Shown one piece after another: positions 21,612 through 33,400 of a stretch of 64,000 bases of DNA. The stretch lies in NCBI GenBank assembly GCA_000507305.1, contig DF240101.1, forward strand, positions 1-64,000, given 5' to 3'. Positions within the stretch are counted from its first letter, which is position 1. The number at the start of each line of letters is the position of its first letter. The position numbers and the translations under genes were made by a program. This DNA is from Breviolum minutum Mf 1.05b.01 (Eukaryota > Sar > Dinophyceae > Suessiales > Symbiodiniaceae). The notes under the pieces were generated by a model. That model did not search any database. It saw only the letters and a program-made list of their open reading frames with translations, and had not been told where the DNA came from.

Positions 21612-24018
21612 GGAGACCTCGCCGTTCGATGGTGCTTTCATCACGGGCGAAGGCTCCCAGAGATCAACAAGTTGGATGACTTGATGTCACATTCTTTTTG
21701 CGAACTGGGTAAATACATATCAGTGAATCATCTCCATGACATACTGTGCCGCCTTTATCAGCTGCACTGGCTGCCAGGGGTGCTGCATTTCCTGCGGAAC
21801 GACTTCAATGGATTCTTAGATGTGGCCAAACCTATGCGAATTTCAGGAAGCCCATTTATGGTACGCAGATCCAGTTCCTTGGTGGAAGGGGGGGTCCAGA
21901 TTTGTGAAATCAGATCCTCAAAGACAATCTTATTTAGACTTTTTGGTCATTAGGTCTGACTGAAAAATATAAAACTGTGTTATCCTGTCTTGAATGTTTT
22001 GTTTCTCCGAGTTTATCCCTTCCAGACCTCACAAGTGCGAGGCCTTAGCTATAGCTGAAATTTGGCAGCTGAGGTTATCATTCCTTCTGGGATGTGAATC
22101 CTGATAACCGACTGCGACAAGCTGAGATCAACATCAGGCGCTGCAAGAAATGGTGACTGCCCTGATTCACTGACAATCACTCATTATATTTTTGGGATCA
22201 TACAATATGGTTGTGGCTTGAAATGATTTGGCCCCAGAATCGGACCTAGCAAAAAACTTGATATGACTCTGATGTGAACTCTTGGACACCCTAATGTTGA
22301 GCAACAGGCATGTGCCTGAGCTGAGCATTTTCACGCTTCCATGAATCTTCAGACCAATTGATTCCAAACTCGACCCTGGGAAGGTCCTTTCGACATTTGC
22401 TGGGAAGCAATAGAGTGAAACTCTTTGTGCGGGCAATGGTTGCCTTGCTGCAGAAAAGATGGTTTGGGGATGTTTGGGGTGTGTTCAACTTGCATCAACC
22501 TCTACTGTCAGGGAATTCTTGATTTTTTAGGCTGCTATAGGAATTTAAGGCTCTGGGGATTTGGGTTTGGACATGTTTCAACGGATTTCTGTAATTCTTG
22601 CTGAGGCCACGGGTGAGGAACTGGCGCTGCTTGGAGCATCTCGGCCTGAGATGTAGAGAGATCGTTCGCACCGTTATGGAATGGATCTCCTAGCTCCCTG
22701 ACATGACGAGTGGGATGATGATCTGAAAGGCATAATGTCGATTCTAGGATATTACATTAATTACCTTTGGGCATGAATCTGAACATGGTCGATCAATCCA
22801 TTCTGTTTCACCCAGATTAATCCAGACTATATGAATTAGATATAGTAATGATACCAGTACTCAAGCAATGTGTTGGCCACGGCCATGGCGCATTCGCTTC
22901 CGGAACATAGGAGATACATGAAGCGCTTTGCAAGCATTCTCCTGGAGCTTTGTTACTTGCTGTCATTGGCGGTCAGGACATCAGCTGTCATGTCATATCT
23001 TGATGACCTTGTCATCTATTCTGGGATACAGAACTCAGCAATCATGTGTATTAATTGTATTAAACAAACTAAAGTTCCATGGTTTCAGTTCCTTCAATCT
23101 GTCCCACTGTCCCATTGCAACTCAGCTCCAGAGAGGACAGAAAAACCCTCACCGTAGCGAGCAATTACAGCGTCTTGGTCCAGAGCCTTGCCTGCAAACA
23201 TGTCCCTTCCATTCCCTTCCGCCTGTGAGTTGAACCGCCTGGATGTGTTCCTGGCGGTTTTTCCAGGTTTATCGAAGAGGATCCGATTCAGACTGGCATT
23301 TTGCAGAGTAACTCGGCAGTCAAGTTTTGTATTGCTTTGCTATCTTTGTTTTGCTGCTTTGGAGTGGAAAGTCCCTCTACAATTCCTGTACATCACTTCC
23401 AATTTTAGCATTAGCAAAGATCAAAGGATACACTGCATGTTTCAAAAACACAGTGAAAGCTGGCAAAAGACAAGACAGGACAAGACTACCATTGTGTGGA
23501 AAGGGTTGCTGGAGTTTTTGCCAAAATGATCTGGAATGGATCTTGCAAATATATTCACTTCTCATGGCCTATCCAAATTTGGTAGAATTGGGTCACGTCG
23601 CTTCACCCGAAACTTGTCGAGGCTATGCTGAGCCAGTCCGACGCAGTATGGACTGGGCAGTTGGAAAAGAGTTGAAGGCCGACATGACAAGACTTTGGTC
23701 GAAAAATGTCCAAAGGGTCCAAAGACCAATGACTTCAAATGTCAAGACTCATTCTCAACTTCTCAACGCATGTCATATTTCTTTAGAATGTATTCAATTT
23801 TATACATTTCATTGATAATTGACGCACAGAATCACAAGTTGAGTTGTCAGACAGATCCCTTTGCATGGTTTCCTGCCATGTCAGGCAGGAGTCGTTCCTG
23901 ACTTTGCAGCGCTCAAGGGCTTGCTGAAACCTTTGCCTCCAGCTCCTTTGGTTGGCCCAGGAAACGTTCCCATTTTCGAGGCGGGGCATCCAGCAGCCTA
24001 TTTGTTTGTTGCCAAAGA
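21612..24018 (+). CDS. DUF1796-like gene, copy C, possibly degenerate
   Basis: Exon pieces: 21612-21646 (ETSPFDGAFITG); 21778-21860 (VLHFLRNDFNGFLDVAKPM), joined by a GC-AG intron with agreeing phase and ended by a gtacgc donor; about 22880-23010 (LPEHRRYMKRFASI and LLSLAVRTSAVMSYLDDL, matching the HERYKRR...LFVRT block of copy A); about 23560-23690 (AEPVRRSMDWAVGKELKADM, matching the ILTALEWLSGKEL block of copy B); and 23885-24018 (AGVVPDFAALKGLLKPLPPA). The PFDW motif of the other copies is PFDG here, LFVR is weakened to LAVR, and the SFWHDDP exon was not found, so the copy may be decaying. It is a homologue by order and similarity; the activity of any copy is unknown. Confidence 0.5.
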
Positions 24019-24119
24019 TGAGGGGAGAAATAGCAAGGAGAATAGCTACTGTATAACTACATGGAGATAGTACGGAGTAGTGAAGTGCAAGGGTCTGGGA
24101 ATCGGCTGCATTTAGGAGT

Positions 24120-24370
24120 CAGCTTCGACCACGGATGAATCTGGAGAAGGGTCTTTGTCAAACTCATCCTCACCTGGCGTGCAAATGATGGGGTCCCAGA
24201 ATTTGAAGGCGGGCACTGGGAGAATGCGCATCAAAGTGTTTCAAGGGGACCGTTTCTGGAGTATTCCAATACATGGTTTTCCTGTGATTCTTTTGATTTT
24301 TGCACCCATGGGCAAGGCTAAAGTGCTTTCTCCCAGCAGGGGATATGCTGGGGTTTCTCTGAGATGATTT
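24120..24370 (+). CDS. candidate exon, unknown
   Basis: Two overlapping plus frames are open after the gtcccag acceptor. One contains EFEGGHWENAHQSVSRGPFL and the other LKAGTGRMRIKVFQGDRFW. A minus frame ends at a good gtgagg donor. The strand and frame are therefore uncertain. It could be the 3' end of copy C. Confidence 0.2.
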
Positions 24371-25015
24371 CCATCGCTGGTGAAAGTTGAGCCACGCAGC
24401 TCCTCCGTGGGTGCTGAACAAAATCATTCTCCCTGGGTCTCCGATGGCATCCATCGCGCTGAAGGTCGGCCTGTCTCACTCCTTATTGGTATGCGAGCGA
24501 CCAGCCCGTGACCGCGGAAAACTGGGCAAAGTACCCAGAAATCTGGTGTGTTGGACGACATAGATCATGTGGTTTTCCTGAGTGTGCAGAAGGGGGAAAT
24601 TGAACATTTCATTTGATTTCATTTGCTCGCAGCTTACCTGCCTATGGATCAAGTGCCAGTTTAGAACCACGCAAGTGAAGCATTCTCATGCATTATGCTT
24701 GTGCATCCTTGACCTCCAAGCTGACCACATACAGTGGTCCATTTGCAAATCAGAATCATGCATAATAACCATATATACCACATTATACTACTATGAATGA
24801 AGGACGTTGGTCCGCTTGAGCAGATCACCCCAGTCTTTGTTTGCAATGGCCAAGTCAACTGAAACGGCAAAGGCCTTGCGGACGTTTGTGAGGGCCTTCG
24901 CACTGCGGAGAATAAGATAATATGAATTAATATATGATTTGAATTGATTTGATAGTATATTATGATAACCATGCATGGGTATGATATTGCTGCTTAGGTG
25001 AATCCATGTTGCTCA

Positions 25016-25635
25016 GACGTCCACAGGCCAAGCCCAAAGTCAAAGCCAAGTCAAAGGCCAAATCCCAAAGTCGCAAAGGCCCTCGAGAGTTCTGTTGGCA
25101 TCATGTTGGCTATTCACTGCAGGTGCGAAATATCACAAAATATATCCATGGCACATGTCCATGAAATTCCGTGGAAAAACAGGGAGGATCTTTACATGTT
25201 TCCTTGGTGCCATGAGATGGCCCGAAAGTTAGCTTTCTTGTGCCTCAAGGCGCCTCTCCTACTGTGCGTACTGTCGTGAAGCGGCCAGCCAAGGCGAAGG
25301 CGGCAGACAACAGAATGTCACTTGTGAGGATCATTTTTAGATTTATGATATTGATGGGTGTAATTCTACACCTACCAGTGAATGATTAAGAAGAAATGGT
25401 TGAGAAGTTTGTGATTTCCAAACGCTGCAACGAAGGCTGCTCCTTCGAGACGGCTAAGAGGCAAAGCGGCTCCGGTGGCAAAACCAAGGCCATCGGTGTG
25501 GAGACATCCAAGTGGCCACGAATTTATGGGAGGAAAAGTTGTGGGCTGATGAGGTGCTTGTGCGATTTCTTGCCAAAATGGGAAATGATGATATGATCAC
25601 CTCTTTTGTAGCTTCGTATTACGTATAAGTATAGG
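25016..25635 (+). CDS. candidate Lys/Ala-rich spliced gene, unknown
   Basis: Three neighbouring plus segments share a Lys/Ala/Pro-rich character: about 25016-25123 (AKPKVKAKSKAKSQSRKGP, then REFCWHHVGYSLQ), about 25244-25315 (GASPTVRTVVKRPAKAKAAD), and 25462-25635, where one frame ends DEVLVRFLAKMGNDDMITSF to a TAA. A different frame over 25430-25540 (APSRRLRGKAAPVAKPRPS) carries on the basic pattern, so a splice or frame change is needed between it and the end. Basic low-complexity parts suggest nucleic-acid binding, which is only a guess. Confidence 0.35.
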
Positions 25636-26077
25636 CAGTAGGCACAATTACAGTAAACCCATGTAAACCATATTAAACCGACAAAAGGATTCCAGCAGCC
25701 CTTTTACAAAGTCGGGTTTCATCCACGATAGACCTTCGGCTTGGCAGTGTGCTGCATGTCCAAGCTGAAGAAAGGTTCACCTCACTGAGTGGAAACACAC
25801 TGTACCATCAACACAGACACTAAGTCAGAAGCAGATTTTGGAATTGGGAATTTATATAATGCCTTAAGGAATCTCGAAGAGTCCTGAAACTCTACATGTT
25901 CATCCCAAGCCCAGCCATCCTGGGGATTCAAAGCAATATACTATGCGTGCATTTGGACTAAAGCTTTTGTAATTGAGTCTCATTGCATGTAGATCTGTGA
26001 GACCAGGCGAAAAGAAACTACTTTAGTTATCCGCAGTCACTTGCAAGATACTAGACGCATGAAGAAAGCCAGCCTTG

Positions 26078-27808
26078 ATGGTCGGAGGGTCCTTCTACGA
26101 TCTGTTGCTGGTCAATCACAATGCGTCAGTGGATGAAATAAAACTTGCATTCAAACGACGTGCTTTGCAAGTTCATCCTGACAAAGGTGGCAGCAAGGAG
26201 GAATTTCATTTGGTTTATCAGGCACTTGAGACATTGGCTGACCCAGAGGCCCGCAAGAAGTATGACAAGAGTCTCACAACCTCTAGAGATGCCGCACGAC
26301 ATGGCATGCCGTGTAAGAGAGACCGGTGCCATCGCCGCCAGACGAAGCAAGCAGAAAAGAGCTCCACAAAGTCGAGGGCTGACGGGGCTGACTGCTTTGC
26401 GAACAGAAACGAGCCCAAGGCTGCAAAAACTTCGTTTGATGCACAAACACGGCAAAGCCAGCTACTGATGAAAATCCGAGATCTCTTGAAACAGTTGCCA
26501 CGGGCCTCGCGCATAGAGGTGATTAGAAAGGAGTTCTCACAAAAGCAGCGTTTGATTCTGGAGAAGTGGATGGTGGATACATTGCCACCAGCTCAAGTAG
26601 CAGATCAGCGAGTTGCAGAAGCTGTTCACGTCAAGCCAATAAAGAAACAAAAGAAACAACTGACTCTTTGTGAAGGCACCCCAACTCTCCCTGAAGGGTC
26701 TGTGGTTCTGGCCTCTTCATCCAAGGGTCTCGACGAGAAGACCAGCAGGATGCTAGGTCAGCGCAAACGTAGATCTAGGAGAACCCCTGAATATGTTTCC
26801 AAGTCAAAACTTTCGAATTCCGGATGCGTCTATAAACTGGCTGCTGACTCCGACAACTATAGGGCTTCGATTCGTTTTGATTCTCTTGACATCCACACGG
26901 GACAATGCGATTTGCAAACTGCTCTTGAGTACTTGGTGATTCTTACATCATTGAAGCAAAAGATGTTGGACCGTACAAAAGCTGGGAGTTCTTTTGAAGA
27001 TAGCTTGCACGAGGCCCTTGTCTTATCTGCTTCCGAGCAAGGGCGGGACCATACAGAGCTTGGCCTGCGCTTTGCCATTTTGCAATCAGTTGGAGGTTTG
27101 ATAGGTACTGGCTTCCAGTTGCAGACCCCCAGTCTTCGGAATATCAAAGAACTTGTGAGATTGCGCAATATCTTACTCCCTTTCAAGCGATATGGATGGA
27201 AATGGGGAAGAGGCAGTATGTTTGGCTGGTACAGCCCCACACATTTACATGATGCATGGAAGCGCTTTCAAAGTGCAGTTGTAGATGCCTGGGAAAGTGT
27301 CGGCGCTGATGGCAACAAATACATCGGCAGGCTGTGTGCAATTTGGGAGGCAAATGCGCATGTTCGCAAGAGACACTTACGAATGTGGGAGACCTGGCAG
27401 ATGGCCCTGCAGGACAAGAACAAGCACCGTCCGAGAAGACTCAGAGTACGTTTGAATTTTGGTCCGAATCCAAAGTGGGAGCGAGAGCACATGGCCCAGC
27501 ACGATCGAGAAAGACATCGACGTGTTGCAAGGGTCCGTTACGGATCCTTTGATATCGATCAAAAGTTATCACTTCTTAGAAAACTTCTTGTGCAGTGGAA
27601 ACGTTTGCTAGAAGCAGAAGCGCGACTAGTGGATAAGGAGCATCGCAAACTCCTACGGCAGAAAAGGAAAGACCGGGCAGAGCGACTGAGACTGGAAGGT
27701 ATGAAGCGAAAACGCCTTCGAGAAGAAGAACGCTTGCGGAAGGAAGTTTTACGCCAACGCTTGAGAATGAAATCAGACTATATGATGGATCACCTTTCCT
27801 GGATTTAG
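26078..27808 (+). CDS. J-domain (DnaJ-like) protein, intronless (576 aa)
   Basis: Residues 4-70 form a J domain: SFYDLLLVNHNASVDEIKLA, then FKRRALQVHPDKGG with the HPD triad at residues 33-35, and a final helix ending ADPEARKKYD. J domains stimulate Hsp70 ATPase, so this is a co-chaperone. There is no G/F region, zinc-finger or C-terminal substrate domain of classical DnaJ, so it is a type III J protein. The remainder has a basic linker, an unrecognised central part (residues 250-430) rich in Trp and Arg, and a long Arg/Lys/Glu helix at the end (about 500-570) that may form a coiled coil. The ATG at 26078 is preceded in frame by TTG only. The complete gene is free of introns. Confidence 0.85.
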   Translation: MVGGSFYDLLLVNHNASVDEIKLAFKRRALQVHPDKGGSKEEFHLVYQALETLADPEARKKYDKSLTTSRDAARHGMPCKRDRCHRRQTKQAEKSSTKSRADGADCFANRNEPKAAKTSFDAQTRQSQLLMKIRDLLKQLPRASRIEVIRKEFSQKQRLILEKWMVDTLPPAQVADQRVAEAVHVKPIKKQKKQLTLCEGTPTLPEGSVVLASSSKGLDEKTSRMLGQRKRRSRRTPEYVSKSKLSNSGCVYKLAADSDNYRASIRFDSLDIHTGQCDLQTALEYLVILTSLKQKMLDRTKAGSSFEDSLHEALVLSASEQGRDHTELGLRFAILQSVGGLIGTGFQLQTPSLRNIKELVRLRNILLPFKRYGWKWGRGSMFGWYSPTHLHDAWKRFQSAVVDAWESVGADGNKYIGRLCAIWEANAHVRKRHLRMWETWQMALQDKNKHRPRRLRVRLNFGPNPKWEREHMAQHDRERHRRVARVRYGSFDIDQKLSLLRKLLVQWKRLLEAEARLVDKEHRKLLRQKRKDRAERLRLEGMKRKRLREEERLRKEVLRQRLRMKSDYMMDHLSWI

Positions 27809-28064
27809 AAAAATGTCTCAGCATCAAGCACCTGGAAAGCGATGGAAAACTCATGAAAACTCTGGATGAATGGGATCCGCATTTGAAAGCTAGGTGCCAA
27901 AGCTTGCACCTTTCCCATTGCCACCGAGAAAAATTATGGTGTGCCGTGTTTGTAACCAGATGGCAGATGGTGACATGACAAGGCCACTTATATAGATCCA
28001 GAGTCTACATTACTTGTGAATTGACATCAGCTGAATCAGCTGCATTTGATTTCCACTTCAAGCT

Positions 28065-28220
28065 TTGCAGGCTGAAGAGGAAGGCTGACAGCATCCTGGC
28101 CATGATGTGCCGGTTGGGTGTTGGGTGTATCGTGTGACTGGTCCCATGCCATGGCGACCCTTTCACGACTGAGGAGACTCTGAACAAGCGAAAACCCGAG
28201 CAAGGCAGCTGAGAAGGGTA
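28065..28220 (+). CDS. candidate exons upstream of the TFIIIC gene
   Basis: After a tttgcag acceptor at about 28070 a frame reads LKRKADSILAMMCRLGV. A second piece at about 28155-28210 reads GDPFTTEETLNKRKPEQGS to a stop. Both are coding-like and charged. They could be N-terminal exons of the long TFIIIC-like gene downstream or the end of a separate small gene after the J-domain gene. Confidence 0.25.
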
Positions 28221-28699
28221 AAGTGCCGTTTTGTATCCAATACAGTAGCCGTACGTGCTCAGCACTTTGATGAGCCTCATGTCCAGAGTACAGAGACCTC
28301 AGTGAATCAGAATGAATCATATGTGCGTAGATCGTCTCTACATCGTTCCGCCATGAAACTTAGGCAATATTGGTAAGATATATACGTTCGGAAAATCTAG
28401 AAGCCTGAAAACATCATTTATTAAATCAATAAGGAGAGACAATGCTTCCAGCAGGGAGTCGCCATGTCCTGTAGTTGCAGTGTGGGCAGGAAAGTATTGA
28501 AGACTGTGGCTGCAGAAAAGGAAAGTCAAGAGGTTGCAGGCACCATTGAACATGAGTTTTCAATCTTCGAAAACAGAAACTTGATGGTTGCTGCAGATTC
28601 GTTCTTCCTTGTCGTTTTGGCAGGTTCGGCACCCGCGGTTCCAAGCAGCTTTGCTGAAATTTCCATTGGTTTGAAGTCAGTTTCAGTGAACTTTTGCAA

Positions 28700-30364
28700 A
28701 GTTTCTCGTCTTCTCACAGGTGACATAGATCCAGAAGACTCCGACTTCAATTCCTCTGAAACCTGGCAAGTTAATTACGATGATGCAGCGTGGGTAGCGG
28801 AATGTCGTAAAAGCCTTCCAAATACTGACAGGGGATTATGTAATTTGGATCTCCCCAAATCTGCTTCTAGATTTCCGGACTTGTGAGTCCCTGAGGATCT
28901 GGACCCGGTGCTTTGGGCTGTTGGTGGTCAGCCATTGGCCGAATCAGGCGTCAGCATTCGAGACCTGGAGAAAGTGGATATACCGGATCCGGATCCACTT
29001 TTCATCTATGATCTATATGTTCACAAGAGTGCTATCGAATCACACGTTCCATGACTTCATTGGATCTCTTGTGCTTTTGGCTTTGGCACTTAGCCTTTCT
29101 CGCAAGGCAAGATTGCACAGAAAATAAACCTGCGCCGGGAGAACAAGAAGAAGAAGCTTAGGCGCAGGGCGATCGTGTGGACACCTTTGAGAAATGCCAG
29201 TGTCCTGTGTTGGTTGATTTGGAATTTTGTACGGTTTTGTCATCTTCCTTTCCAATGCTGAATCCATCTGACTTTGCTCTGATAGAGGATGCCCAGAGCT
29301 TGCCAGGAAAAAAGCAGAAGGTCAAAAGACTGCTGTTCAAAGGGCACGAGAGACTTGCCAGGTCAGTGGTCGTTGCTGTGGAGACGATGAGAGAGACCTG
29401 TTAAGTATCAGTCATGGTGTGATTCTCGAGAGTGTCCAGATTCTTGCAGGCCACTCCAGAAGCGAGATCACTTTTGGCTCGTGGTCAAGCCCAATATGCC
29501 GCTGGTGATTTTGAGGATGCAATCGAGACAATGAAAGCTGCCATTCGAGCTTTGGACTGCAAGAAAGCATCCAGACTATGTGAGGTGATGAGATTTGATG
29601 AGATTTGGAGGAGCTTGAACATCCAACATGATAAGGAGAGCAGCCTGGACTTGCAGACCCTTATCATGTCCTCCACTTGATTCACACCGAAAGGGGCGAT
29701 GAAAAGAAGGCAGTGGCTCTTAATGGTGACAAATCATAGCATTCAAGTAGCTGTTTTAGTTCGCAACAAGCGCAACATTTTGGAACAAGTCATGGATAGT
29801 TTCAAGTTTCAACCCCTGTCCATCAATATCCATTGCCAGGCTTTGGATGCGTTGCTTCTCTCTGCATACTTCACAAAACCAGCATCTGAGGCGGAGTTGT
29901 CGCAAGACACCAAGACGCTTAACTTATCAACAGGTTTTTCATGTGATTCGGAGTGCCAATTTGATTCAGGGCACCAGATGCAGCTAGGCCTAACTATATT
30001 ATTTGGCATCATGTGGCAACCACTTGAATGATTGATCACGAAAGCTGGGAGCTAGCAGCTGGAGTTTCCCCTGCTTTAAACCAGTATTGGGGGTGGATTT
30101 TGGCTTTTAAATTGATGAGTTCACCTTAAGCGGGGTCTTAAAGTGAAAAATGCAATTAATAATTTAGTCTTTTTTTTTTTTTGGGGGGGGGGGGCGGATC
30201 CTCCTCCTCATCATCATCATCATCATCCTCCTCCTCATCCTCCTCATCCTTATTATCTGCATCATTTTCCTTCCCATCCTCATCCTCATCCTCATCCTCA
30301 TCATCCTTCTCAGCACAACAACAACAACAGCAACAGCAACAACAACAACAACAGCAGCAACAGC

Positions 30365-30404
<40 letters not shown>

Positions 30405-33400
30405 GCAACAACAGCTGCAACAGCAACATCACCAGCTTTCTATGACGCCCCAGCACGCAAGTATGCATTGCATTGACATTTCGGTTTATGTAGGGCATGT
30501 TCCCAGCTGGACACGAACACTCTGCGCCAGGCACGTCCGGTGTGGCGCAAAGTTGGTGATTTTTCCCTCCGCCTGGGCCATGCCGATCAGGCGGTGGGAA
30601 ATGTTTGGTCGGAGCGGGGGTTCCAATGATAGCTGCTAGTTACTAAGTACTACAAGAATACCGATTTTACTGAGAGCTACCGTTTTTGCTTGTATTATGT
30701 TTTACTATTTGAGAAGAATTCAGCTCTTAAATTGCAATGATTGAATTGTATGCTATACAGATGAAATTGAGATTCAGAGTATGAGCGTATCAGAGGGATA
30801 CACGATGCTTTGAAGGAAAAAGGGATAACCTTGGATAATCCACTTGGATTGTAGAAATAGCAACGTGTCAGGTGACATGCAAAAATCCAGAAATGCAATG
30901 GTACAATTACAGGTATATAATTACTTGAAAACAGGTACACTCAGCAAATGTTTTGCAACCCATAGGAAGTTGAAAGACTTGTGCCAAACCACTAGACTAC
31001 ATGGAAACACTTCCAACTTCCAAATTCATTTGTTTTGCTTGTCCGATTTCACTGCCCAAATCCATATATTCATGGCTTTGGGTCTCTCTGAGTCATCTCG
31101 TGCAGGGATTCTGTGAACATAGCAATGACTGCAGATGGATTTTTGTTGAACTCCCAAATCTCTCTAGTCAACGCTAGACATGAGGATCCTGGACTTCAAG
31201 ACAATTTGTGTTGCCCAGGCCCGCTATGCCTTCAAACGATCGATCGCGGCTCAAGGCACTCTTGATTGTGCGAGGATGTTGGACCAAGTCGGTGATGGTT
31301 GATGATGGTTCGACTTGAAATTGATTTTTTAAATAGAATTTCGATCTCATGGAGGTTTGCGCACAGAGGAAGACTGGAAGTCCTTGTGGCAGCTGTCGCA
31401 GTTGCTGTTCAAGAAGGACATGTTTGGTGGCTAGATGCAACCAATCGTTGTTATTATACGTACTTCTATCATGTGATATCATTGTCGAAAGTTCTCGACA
31501 AAATATGGTACGGGTCCAACAGATTGCCCCCAGTGGGCACTCATGATTTTAGGATACCAAAGATGTTTTGGTCATGGCAGATTTACCGAGATCTTATTCT
31601 GCAGCGAGGGAGCTATGCTGGAGCTTATTTCACGCCTCTCGTATAGCCTTCAGCATTGGACAGGACCAGGTTGATGCTGGTATCGAGGTGCTGTTCGAGC
31701 TGTACGAGGCTCGTACAATTGGATCCCAGGATCAGTCATACGGTGAAAAGTGGCAGAGTAGCGATGTTTGCAGGAAACACAAGAGCCCAAGCTGGCCTGT
31801 GAAGTGGCCAAAAAGCTGGTGCAGAGGTGAATGAACGTGAGCTCAAATTGTTGACTTGTTTCTAAGCAATGAAGGGAAGCTACCCGTTTTTTCCTATTTT
31901 GTCAATTAATGTCAGAGATTTCAGGGTCGCTGCTGACTGGCCCTCACAGCATGTTGTTTGCAGGCACAGATGGCAGGAGTGCGTGGCGTTGCTAGAGGCA
32001 TGCGTGGACAGAGGTCGCCAGGCAGGATGCTTCGAAACTACCTCCCGCTTCAAGTATTCTGCAATGATAAAATGTTTAATCGATTTGCAACACGCAGGAT
32101 TCATCTCATGAACATAACATTGAATCTTGTGCCGAAACAGGAAAGTTGTGTTTGTATGATGTCATATCCTGGCAGATTCATTCCTGACACGTATCAACTT
32201 CCTTCATTTTTGTAGCAGTTCAGTATCCCAGCATGTCCTGGCAGATCCCAGCAGATACTGATGGCATGGATGTGTAGCCTGAAAACCATGACAGCTGATG
32301 GGTAGCAACCAAGGCTCAAGGGAGTGAGTGGCCCTCACATGGACCGAAATTACAAATTTGGCATACTTTGATGGAAAATTGGAGGTGGCTTCATAGACAA
32401 GCCTCTATCATGCATGAACAGTAAGTGGACACATAGTGTACCATGAATCTGTTTTTTACTCCTTAGATCTCCTTAGTGCATTGTTTTCCCATCCGCAACT
32501 GCATCTTCCACAAAGCCGATGGACTTGGAAGAAGCGAGGATAGAAGAGCTACTGCGCTGGAAGCCAATCCAAGGGTGGCTTGAATGGAAACTGTTAGATT
32601 GTCATGGATTGTCCACAACATCCAGCCTAAGGCCTCAGGGCTTTTAGATGCTTTTGAACAATGATGAACATTGTACATTTTTGTACGTACATCCATGCTG
32701 CATCCTTTGAAAGCCTTTTTTGATGCCAGCTCCGAGGATTTATTACCCTGGATTTTTTAAAGAGTCCGCAATCCGATCGTTACAGAGTTCTTGGGAATGT
32801 CGCGAAGGGGATGTGTTCCTGGTATCGAACTTTCCTGTTCGAGGTGGGCGTTGGGAGGTCATGAGATGTGGTGAGTGGTCCCAAAACATCACAAGACATT
32901 CCAGTCTGGCTTGCACCCAACGTTCAGGTCTGCAGCGTGTTCTTACCTGTATGGTCGAAGGCCTGGCTTTCCATAAAGTGTCAGGATTTGACAAAAGATA
33001 AACGGTGAAGACGGATCACAACAGTTGAAATGTGAGCAGGTGTGGGAGTAATCTGCAAAGTTTTTTCATTTTGTTGTGTACCATGTCTTTCAGCATTTCT
33101 TGGCATAGCTACTTTAGTTGAAACAATGCTGACTGCTTATCGAAGATTCTCAGAGCTCAGATTTCTGAGATTTTCATAGCAAGTCCAGAAATGAAGATGA
33201 TATTGCAAGGCCATGACAATCCATGGAAGAATGGATTGCTGGACAAGCCCTACTATTGCGTACTTTGGCTAAGATTCGACTTCCAAGCTCGAGTTTTTCA
33301 ATGGATTTGTGCGATATGAAGTTGAAGTCTAAAGTCTACAAGTGCATCATCTTGACAAAATATGCATAATACATGCAGTCTTGAAACATCCACATCCACC

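Noticed and set aside
30143-30639. Poly-Ser/poly-Gln and poly-Asn open frames
   Set aside because: Made by triplet microsatellites inside an intron; no unique protein sequence.
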